Assembly (NCBI GenBank): GCA_964388965.1
Contig: CAYMCP010000048.1
Span: 1 to 28,586 of the forward strand
DNA: 28,586 nt
Source: Albibeggiatoa sp964388965
GTDB lineage: Bacteria > Pseudomonadota > Gammaproteobacteria > Beggiatoales > Beggiatoaceae
Direction: 5' to 3'
Positions 22,709 to 28,586 of the stretch are shown piece after piece (positions within the stretch are counted from its first letter, which is position 1; each line of letters begins with the position of its first letter). A program made the position numbers and the translations under genes. The notes beneath the pieces are model-generated. The model saw only the letters and a program-made list of their open reading frames with translations, ran no database searches and was not told where the DNA came from.

Positions 22709-24787
22709 ATGGTTAATAAACACGATTTATTGATTGAAATCGGTACAGAGGAATTGCCTCCTAAAGCTTTACTATCACTTTCAGAAGCTTTTTCCTCTGG
22801 CATTTGTTATGGATTAGAACAACATCAATTAAATTATCTTTCAGCCACCCCTTACGCCACACCGCGCCGTTTAGCAGTGCAAATTAAGGGCGTAGACGAA
22901 ATGCAAGCTGACCGTGAAATAGAAAAACGTGGACCTGCATTAAAAGCTGCTTACGATAAACAGGGTAATCCTACTAAAGCATTACAAGGATTTGCTCGTT
23001 CTTGCGGTGTTGAGCCAAACGCCTTAGAAACAATCGAAACTGAAAAAGGTCAATGGCTTGTATTTCGCACTACACAAAAAGGTCAACGAATTCAAAGCCT
23101 TATTTCAGAAATAATTAATGATTCGTTAAATTCATTACCGATTCCAAAACGGATGCGTTGGAGCAATTTAGATGTTGAATTTGTTCGCCCGGTACATTGG
23201 ATAACCATTTTATTTGGCGAGCAAGTGATTGAAACAGAAATTTTAAGCGTCAAAAGTAGCAATACGACTCGTGGACATCGTTTTCATCATCCGCAGCCGA
23301 TTACTATTAATCAACCCAATGATTATGCAAAACTTTTAGAAGAACAAGGCAAAGTAATTCCGGTATTTTCTGTACGCAAAGAACGAATTAAAAACATGAT
23401 TCAAGCAGCCGCCGAAGAAGTAGACGGACAGGCAGTAATTAATTCTGATTTATTAAATGAAGTTACCAGTTTAGTAGAATATCCGATGCCAATTATTGGC
23501 TCATTCGATCAAAAATTCTTAGATGTGCCACAAGAAGCATTAATTTCTGCTATGCAAGGTCATCAAAAATACTTCCCAGTAATGAATAGTAATTTTGAAT
23601 TAATTCCATATTTCATTACCATTAGCAATATTGATAGTCCGCAACCTGATGTAATCAAAGCGGGTAATGAGCGTGTTATTCGTCCGCGTTTTGCTGATGC
23701 CATGTTTTTTTGGGAGCAAGACAAAACAAAAAGTTTAGAAAGTCGTTTAAATAGCTTAAAAACAGTAACATTCCAACATAAATTAGGCAGTTTATACGAT
23801 AAATCAAAGCGCGTTGCACAATTAGCAGGTGAGATCGCCAAACAATTAGGTGCTGAAGAATTACAAGGGATTCGTGCGGCACAATTATCTAAATGTGATT
23901 TAATGTCGGAAATGGTTGGCGAATTTCCTGAATTACAAGGCATTATGGGCGAATATTATGCAAAACATGATGGTGAAACAAATCAAGTTGCAATTGCATT
24001 GCGTGAACAATATATGCCGCGTTTTGCAGGAGATTTGTTGCCAGAAACAACTTTAGGTCAAGCACTTGGCATTGCAGACCGTTTAGATACACTGGTCGGC
24101 ATTTTTGGCATTGGGCAGCCTCCTACTGGCGATAAAGACCCATTTGGCTTGCGTCGTGCTGCGTTGAGTATATTGCGGATTTGCATAGAATCGAAATTAC
24201 CATTAAACATTAAAACATTGTTACAACAAGCGCAAACTAATTATGCTACGGGTATAATTGAGACAAATGTGCATCAACAAGTGTTTGATTTTATATTGGA
24301 ACGTTTACGCGGTTATGCACAAGACAAAGCGATACGTTACGATAGTGTTGACGCGGTATTAAGCTGTGATCCGCAGTCACCGTATGATGCCAGTTTGCGC
24401 ATGTATAGCGTGGAAAATTTCCGCGAATTGGAGGCGGCGGCGAGTTTAGCCAGCGCAAATAAGCGAATTCATAATATTTTGAAAAAATCGGCTGCCAAAT
24501 TACCAAATACGACTGATCCTACTTATTTTGAACATCCAGCAGAACGGGCTTTATACGATAAATTAGCAGATGTGCAAGAGGCGGTTACACCATTATTGCA
24601 AGCAGGTGATTACAGTCAAGCCTTGCAAACTATGGCAGATTTACGCGAATCGGTTGATAAATTCTTTGATGATGTCATGGTTATGGCTGAAAATGCAACA
24701 GTACGAGAAAACCGTTTAGCATTTTTACAATCTGTACGCAGTTTATTTTTACAAATTGCTGATATTTCTAAATTAAATATAGGGTAA
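22709..24787 (+). CDS. glyS: Glycyl-tRNA synthetase beta subunit
   Basis: Beta chain of the alpha2beta2 bacterial glycyl-tRNA synthetase; it binds tRNA-Gly while the alpha chain (GlyQ) carries the aminoacylation site. The 692-residue protein starts with the conserved DLLIEIGTEELPPKAL and continues with RGPALKAAYD, RWSNLDVEFVRPVHWI, GHQKYFPV, an HD-like region (YYAKHDGETNQVAIALREQYMP) and DRLDTLVGIFGIGQPPTGDKDPFGLRR. A DALR-type anticodon-binding helical domain closes it. The ATG at 22709 has AAAGGA upstream; the frame extends to a TTG at 22685 without family support. The usual partner glyQ is not beside it: upstream is sthA and downstream a nitroreductase. The gene is complete and undamaged. 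Confidence 0.96.
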   Translation: MVNKHDLLIEIGTEELPPKALLSLSEAFSSGICYGLEQHQLNYLSATPYATPRRLAVQIKGVDEMQADREIEKRGPALKAAYDKQGNPTKALQGFARSCGVEPNALETIETEKGQWLVFRTTQKGQRIQSLISEIINDSLNSLPIPKRMRWSNLDVEFVRPVHWITILFGEQVIETEILSVKSSNTTRGHRFHHPQPITINQPNDYAKLLEEQGKVIPVFSVRKERIKNMIQAAAEEVDGQAVINSDLLNEVTSLVEYPMPIIGSFDQKFLDVPQEALISAMQGHQKYFPVMNSNFELIPYFITISNIDSPQPDVIKAGNERVIRPRFADAMFFWEQDKTKSLESRLNSLKTVTFQHKLGSLYDKSKRVAQLAGEIAKQLGAEELQGIRAAQLSKCDLMSEMVGEFPELQGIMGEYYAKHDGETNQVAIALREQYMPRFAGDLLPETTLGQALGIADRLDTLVGIFGIGQPPTGDKDPFGLRRAALSILRICIESKLPLNIKTLLQQAQTNYATGIIETNVHQQVFDFILERLRGYAQDKAIRYDSVDAVLSCDPQSPYDASLRMYSVENFRELEAAASLASANKRIHNILKKSAAKLPNTTDPTYFEHPAERALYDKLADVQEAVTPLLQAGDYSQALQTMADLRESVDKFFDDVMVMAENATVRENRLAFLQSVRSLFLQIADISKLNIG

Positions 24788-24794
24788 TTTGCAT

Positions 24795-24824
24795 AAATTA
24801 GATAATGATGTGAATTATCAATTT
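24795..24824 (+). terminator. AT-rich hairpin directly after glyS
   Basis: AAATT-(A bulge)-GATAAT (24795-24806) pairs with ATTATC-AATTT (24814-24824) around a 7-base loop, 11 base pairs in all, starting 7 bases after the glyS stop. It lacks GC pairs at its base and a following T-run, so it may protect the 3' end rather than terminate transcription. Confidence 0.3.
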
Positions 24825-24854
24825 AAGCGCGTAAAAATTGTTTTAGCTTGTCAG

Positions 24855-24915
24855 TGATTGCGTTACGTTAGATGAGTATTTTTTACATAACGACAATGTT
24901 TATTTTACGCAATCA
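24855..24915. promoter_or_regulatory. Spaced 9-base inverted repeat overlapping the nitroreductase promoter region
   Basis: TGATTGCGT (24855-24863) and ACGCAATCA (24907-24915) are exact reverse complements 43 bases apart. The right arm overlaps a possible -35 (TTTACG, 24904-24909), which is followed after 18 bases by a -10 TATAGT (24928-24933, 5 of 6). This could be a paired operator for a dimeric regulator, or a long hairpin in a read-through transcript. Confidence 0.35.
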
Positions 24916-24954
24916 TACGACTAAATTTATAGTCAATTTCATTAGGAATAACAA

Positions 24955-25563
24955 ATGTTACAAAAAATAGCAACAACCCAAGCACCTATACATGAATTAA
25001 TTGCAAACCGTTGGAGTCCACGCGCATTTGACAAAGATAAAATGATTGTGAAACAAGATATTGTAGCACTACTAGAAGCTGCACGCTGGGCACCCTCATG
25101 TCGTGGTGAAGAGCCTTGGCGGTTTTTGGTATGTGATAAAGCCTCGCAACCACAAGCATGGCAAAATGCGTTTAATTGTTTAGCAGAAGGCAATCAAATT
25201 TGGGTTAAAAACGCGCCATTATTATTGATTTCAACCGTTATAAAAAAATTCAAACACAATGATAAAGATAATGATTGGGCGATGTATGATGCAGGTGCGG
25301 CATGTGAAAACATCTGTTTACAAGCCGTTGATTTGGGATTAGTAGCGCATCAAATGGCAGGATTTGATCCGGAAAAAATACAACAAACTTTTGCTTTACC
25401 TGAAACAGTAACAATAACCTCAGTCATTGCTATAGGCTATCAAGCGGAAATTGATGTGATTGAGGATGATGAATTAAAACAACGTGAATTAGTAGCGCGT
25501 GAACGTAAACCTCTGAATGAAATTTGTTTTGAAGGGGAATGGGAAAAGGGCTTTTTAATTTAG
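24955..25563 (+). CDS. Nitroreductase-family flavoprotein
   Basis: FMN-dependent NAD(P)H oxidoreductase of the nitroreductase superfamily; the natural substrate cannot be told from sequence. The 202-residue protein has the N-terminal FMN-contact segment NRWSPRAFDKDK (18-29), the EAARWAPSCRGEEPWRF block (41-57), DAGAACENICLQAVDLGL in the central helix and the RKPLNEI tail. It has no signal peptide and should be cytoplasmic and dimeric. The ATG at 24955 follows TTAGGAAT. purN starts 8 bases after its stop, so the two are likely co-transcribed, though a metabolic link is not obvious. A spaced inverted repeat upstream may control it. Confidence 0.92.
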   Translation: MLQKIATTQAPIHELIANRWSPRAFDKDKMIVKQDIVALLEAARWAPSCRGEEPWRFLVCDKASQPQAWQNAFNCLAEGNQIWVKNAPLLLISTVIKKFKHNDKDNDWAMYDAGAACENICLQAVDLGLVAHQMAGFDPEKIQQTFALPETVTITSVIAIGYQAEIDVIEDDELKQRELVARERKPLNEICFEGEWEKGFLI

Positions 25564-25571
25564 GAATCAGT

Positions 25572-26183
25572 ATGTTATCAATAGTGATTTTGATTTCTGG
25601 ACGAGGCAGCAACATGCAAGCGATTGTGGAAGCACGCATTCCTAATGTTGAGATAAAAGCCGTAATCAGTAACGAGCCTAATGCAAAAGGCTTAGAATAT
25701 GCAGAACAACAAGGCATTAAAACGATAATCATTAATCACAAACGGTATACAAGCCGTGGCAAGTTTGATAATGATTTAATGAATTGTATTGATCAATTTG
25801 AAGTAGATTTAGTTGTTTTAGCTGGTTTTATGCGTATTTTAACGCCTGAATTTGTACAGCACTATCGCGGGCATTTGCTGAATATTCATCCTTCGTTATT
25901 ACCATTATTCAAAGGCTTACATACGCATGAGCGTGCTTTAGCAGCAGGAGTTAAAGAACATGGTGCTAGTGTACATTTTGTGACAGAAGATTTAGACGGT
26001 GGTCCCGTCATTACACAAGCAAAAGTAGTTATTTTAGAAAATGATGACGTAGACAGTCTGGCAGCTAGAGTATTAGTACAAGAACACATTATTTATCCGA
26101 AAGTTATTCAATGGATTGCAGAAGGGCGTTTATTATTACAAGGCGATCAAGTGCTACTAGATAATAAAATAGTGCAGTTTTAG
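25572..26183 (+). CDS. purN: Phosphoribosylglycinamide formyltransferase (GAR transformylase)
   Basis: Third step of de novo purine synthesis: transfers a formyl group from 10-formyl-tetrahydrofolate to GAR, giving FGAR. The 203-residue protein has the phosphate loop SGRGSN (9-14). The catalytic triad Asn104, His106 and Asp142 lies in LLNIHPSLLP and TEDLDGGP, matching N106/H108/D144 of E. coli PurN. FKGLHTHERAL follows as expected. The ATG at 25572 has TAGGA upstream and gives the canonical N-terminus; the frame opens earlier at 25539 but that overlaps the nitroreductase gene. It is often paired with purM; here it follows a nitroreductase gene and purM is not in the window. Confidence 0.96.
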   Translation: MLSIVILISGRGSNMQAIVEARIPNVEIKAVISNEPNAKGLEYAEQQGIKTIIINHKRYTSRGKFDNDLMNCIDQFEVDLVVLAGFMRILTPEFVQHYRGHLLNIHPSLLPLFKGLHTHERALAAGVKEHGASVHFVTEDLDGGPVITQAKVVILENDDVDSLAARVLVQEHIIYPKVIQWIAEGRLLLQGDQVLLDNKIVQF

Positions 26184-26277
26184 CGTTTTTAACTTGAAAA
26201 TAAATAAAAAATAATATCTTTGCTACTTGGTTTTGTTTAGTTCACGCATATATCTATCTCTAATATTTAAAATTAAT

Positions 26278-26283
26278 TATAAT
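26278..26283 (+). promoter_or_regulatory. -10 hexamer (TATAAT) upstream of the hybrid kinase
   Basis: Perfect TATAAT at 26278-26283, 36 bases before the ATG at 26319, in the 135-base gap after purN. No good -35 is found at 16-18 bases. The region is very AT-rich. Confidence 0.3.
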
Positions 26284-26318
26284 GTAAAAATATGCCGTTC
26301 TAGCAAAGGAATTTTACG

Positions 26319-28052
26319 ATGAAATTAGTTAAAAAACGTAAAGACGGTTCAACAGAAGCACTCAAAGTTACTGAAAAAAAATCAGTATCAGAATCTGCAT
26401 TACCAGCTTGGAAAGTATTAATTGTAGACGATGAGCAAGATGTTCATATCATGACTAAATTAAGTCTCAAAGGATTTGAATTTGCGGGACGACATTTACA
26501 AATATTCCAAGCGATGTCTGGACAAGAAGCACGTAAAATTTTACAACGCGAGCTTGATATTGCTGTAGTGTTAATTGATATTGTAATGGAAACAGATGAC
26601 GCAGGTTTGAAGTTAATTAACTATATTCGCAACGAATTAAATTATAAAATCATGCGTTTAATTGTGCGTACAGGTCAACCGGGCATGGCACCTGAGCGTA
26701 CAGTTATTGAACAATATGATATTGATGATTATAAAAGTAAAACTGAATTACGTGCAGATAAATTATATTTAACGATGCGTGTTACACTCAAAGCTTATCG
26801 AGACTTACTCACTTTAGATGCAAATCGCCGTGCATTGCGTAAGATTTTGGAAGCTGTCCCCAAATTTCATCATGCACAATCTCTAAATCAATTTTTTAAT
26901 GGTGTACTCATTCAATTAATTGGATTATGTAATTTAGGTGAAAACAGTTTAATTTATAGTGTAAACAGTGGGTTAGTTATTACAACTTCTCTAAAAGAAA
27001 ATCAAGCTGTCGTACAATCAGGTACGGGACGTTTTGCGCCGAATCAACCATCTGATGAAGTAGATGTTATTCGTAGTATGTGTTTAGAACGCTTGTCAGG
27101 TGACGTACCAAAACAGGAATTACCAGAAAATGCGTTGCTTATCCCATTGATTGTAAAGGAAATACAAATTGGTTTTGTCTACTTAGAAGATGCTATACAC
27201 CTAAGCGAAGCAGATTTAGATTTAATTCAAATTATGGTGCAACAGTGCAGCAGTGCATTGGAAAACTTACAACTTTATATGGATTTGAAAGAAGCGAACA
27301 AAAAGACTTTAAAAATGCTAGAAATTACAGAGCAAGCACGCCAAGATGCTGAAGCTGCTGATCTTGCCAAAAGTCAATTTTTAGCTACCATGAGCCATGA
27401 ATTACGCACACCATTAAATGCAATTTTGGGCTATAGCGAATTATTAGAAGATACCGCAACAGAATCACAGCAGGATGAATACATTAAAGATTTACATAAC
27501 ATTCAAAATGCGGCACATCGTTTATTAAAAATGATTAATGAAGTGCTAGATTTTTCAAAATTAGATACAGGGCAGATGCTGTTGTGTTTAACTCGATTTA
27601 AATTAAGAAGTTTAATAGATGATGTGATTAAAACCATGCAACCATTAATTGAAGAAACTTACAATCAATTTGAATTAGATGTAACTGGTTCTTTGGGTTA
27701 TGTGCAAACTGACAAAGCGAAATTACATCAAATTTTAGTGATTTTACTAAGCAATGCAGCTAAGTTTACTGAGCATGGAAAAGTATGTTTACAAGTGGAA
27801 TATTTAGATGAAAAAGTTATTTTTAAGGTCATTGATAACGGAATCGGTATGACTGACGTGCAATTACAAAAATTGTTCAAACCCTTTGAACAAGCAGATA
27901 TGTCATTTACACGCCGCTATGAAGGTACGGGCTTAGGTTTAGCGATTAGTTACCGTTTGGCTAAACGATTAGGTGGCAGTTTGCGAGTAAAAAGTCAATA
28001 TCAACAAGGTAGTACTTTTACTTTGGAATTACCATTAATAATAAAAAATTAA
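26319..28052 (+). CDS. Hybrid sensor: REC-DUF3369-histidine kinase, soluble
   Basis: A cytoplasmic two-component hybrid of 577 residues. Residues about 31-160 are a response-regulator receiver: acidic pair D37-D38, phospho-acceptor Asp87 (VVLIDIVM) and conserved Lys139 (DDYKSKTEL). Residues about 170-320 correspond to the GAF-like DUF3369 region found after such receivers. A short coiled coil (about 320-350) leads to the HisKA domain with His360 in MSHELRTPLN. The ATPase follows with the N box LLSNAAKFT (Asn479), G1 DNGIGM (506-511), the F box FKPFEQ and G2 GTGLGLAI (536-543). There is no membrane segment, so input is intracellular or by phosphorylation of the receiver by another kinase. The ATG follows AAAGGA. 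No adjacent regulator. The stop codon overlaps that of convergent lspA. Confidence 0.94.
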   Translation: MKLVKKRKDGSTEALKVTEKKSVSESALPAWKVLIVDDEQDVHIMTKLSLKGFEFAGRHLQIFQAMSGQEARKILQRELDIAVVLIDIVMETDDAGLKLINYIRNELNYKIMRLIVRTGQPGMAPERTVIEQYDIDDYKSKTELRADKLYLTMRVTLKAYRDLLTLDANRRALRKILEAVPKFHHAQSLNQFFNGVLIQLIGLCNLGENSLIYSVNSGLVITTSLKENQAVVQSGTGRFAPNQPSDEVDVIRSMCLERLSGDVPKQELPENALLIPLIVKEIQIGFVYLEDAIHLSEADLDLIQIMVQQCSSALENLQLYMDLKEANKKTLKMLEITEQARQDAEAADLAKSQFLATMSHELRTPLNAILGYSELLEDTATESQQDEYIKDLHNIQNAAHRLLKMINEVLDFSKLDTGQMLLCLTRFKLRSLIDDVIKTMQPLIEETYNQFELDVTGSLGYVQTDKAKLHQILVILLSNAAKFTEHGKVCLQVEYLDEKVIFKVIDNGIGMTDVQLQKLFKPFEQADMSFTRRYEGTGLGLAISYRLAKRLGGSLRVKSQYQQGSTFTLELPLIIKN

Positions 28053-28540
28053 TTTTCGCTAAACCAAATTGCATCAATTAATAGCATTGCTGCACCAATA
28101 GTAATTGCACTATCTGCAATATTGAATACTGGCCAATGCCAACTTTGATAATATAAATCAATAAAATCAATTACATAACCATATAGCAATCTATCAATAA
28201 GATTATTGCCAATCGCTCCACCTAAAATCATCGCTAAACCAACATTAACTAAAGTCTGTGAACGTGGTGTACGCGCCATCCAAACTATAATGACAACACT
28301 AATAACGGCAGCAAAACCACTAAATAGCCAACGTTGCCAGCCACCTGCGTCAGCCATAAAACTAAACGCTACACCAGTATTATACAATAGAGTAAAGTTA
28401 AAAAAAGGTAAAATTTCGATGGATTGACCTAAAATTAGCGTACTATCAGCCCAATTTTTACTTATTTGATCGAGTATAATGACAACAACACTGATCCATA
28501 TCCAAAATAAACCACTGTGAGTTAATTTATTCATAAACAT
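28049..28540 (-). CDS. lspA: Lipoprotein signal peptidase (signal peptidase II)
   Basis: Inner-membrane aspartic protease that cuts prolipoprotein signal peptides just before the lipidated cysteine; it would process BamD and the lipoprotein at 12785. The 163-residue protein has four membrane helices and the family blocks LDQISKNWA (23-31), LLYNTGVAFSF (51-61), GGAIGNNLIDRLLYGYVIDF (107-126) and FNIADSAITIG (139-149). The catalytic aspartates are Asp125 and Asp143. The ATG at 28540 has AAAGGTG upstream; an ATG two codons later is less well spaced. Its start overlaps the stop of an upstream frame by one base, suggesting translational coupling. Its stop overlaps the convergent kinase gene by 4 bases. 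Confidence 0.96.
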   Translation of the reverse strand: MFMNKLTHSGLFWIWISVVVIILDQISKNWADSTLILGQSIEILPFFNFTLLYNTGVAFSFMADAGGWQRWLFSGFAAVISVVIIVWMARTPRSQTLVNVGLAMILGGAIGNNLIDRLLYGYVIDFIDLYYQSWHWPVFNIADSAITIGAAMLLIDAIWFSEN

Positions 28541-28586
28541 TAAAACACCTTTACTCCATCACCAAATAATACAATATGTTTACCTT
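28540..28586 (-). CDS. Possible 3' end of an unidentified gene upstream of lspA
   Basis: One minus-strand frame is open from the window edge to a TAA at 28542-28540 that shares its last A with the lspA start codon. The visible tail is GKHIVLFGDGVKVF. In gammaproteobacteria lspA usually follows ileS, but the zinc-cysteine pattern near the IleS C-terminus is not seen in these few residues. A second frame also ends here (KVNILYYLVME), so the choice rests only on the start/stop overlap. Too short to identify. Confidence 0.25.
   Translation of the reverse strand, partial: GKHIVLFGDGVKVF

Overview
The window is AT-rich bacterial chromosome with dense, mostly single-copy housekeeping genes, and it looks gammaproteobacterial. 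The evidence is the divergent bamD/rluD pair, a SthA soluble transhydrogenase, a Bpt-type aminoacyl-tRNA-protein transferase, a heterotetrameric-type glycyl-tRNA synthetase beta chain, lspA, and good AGGA-type ribosome binding sites. The low GC, the large low-complexity secreted protein, the REC-DUF3369-histidine kinase hybrid and the chemoreceptor beside a solute-binding protein would fit a Thiotrichales/Beggiatoaceae-like organism. That placement is an impression; nothing here proves the genus. I see no rRNA, tRNA, CRISPR, transposase, integrase or phage gene.

Layout. 1-1667 (+): 3' part of bpt, a 148-residue Cys-rich protein of unknown function, and dut. 1668-2104: gene-free. 2105-4741 (+): an 878-residue secreted Ser/Asp-repeat protein ended by a clear intrinsic terminator. 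4947-7998 (-): the three-gene proton-pumping transhydrogenase operon pntAA-pntAB-pntB. 8302-11674 (+): a family-5 solute-binding protein 13 bases ahead of a methyl-accepting chemotaxis protein. 11943-14054 (+): a sulfotransferase-like protein, a predicted lipoprotein and an orphan TRAP small permease. 14218-20116 (-): an unknown exported protein, a polysaccharide pyruvyl transferase, a UspA protein, tilS and bamD. 20138-28052 (+): rluD, sthA, glyS, a nitroreductase, purN and a hybrid sensor kinase. 28049-28586 (-): lspA, converging on the kinase with a 4-base overlap, then the tail of an unidentified gene.

How the genes relate. Two opposite-acting transhydrogenases (membrane PntAB and soluble SthA) would give two-way control of NADPH. 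The binding protein/chemoreceptor pair looks like a sensing unit, because no ABC permease or ATPase is nearby. The sulfotransferase and pyruvyl transferase point to decoration of surface or secreted glycans. bamD and lspA belong to envelope biogenesis. tilS, rluD, glyS and bpt belong to translation or protein turnover, and dut and purN to nucleotide metabolism.

The candidates most likely to be undescribed are the Ser/Asp-repeat protein with its in-frame 39-base tandem array, the 550-residue exported protein, the sulfotransferase-lipoprotein-orphan DctQ cluster, the 148-residue five-cysteine protein, and the coiled-coil extension on PntB. I did not find a clear new multi-gene defence or mobile system. 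All assignments come from reading the sequence by eye; no database search was run.
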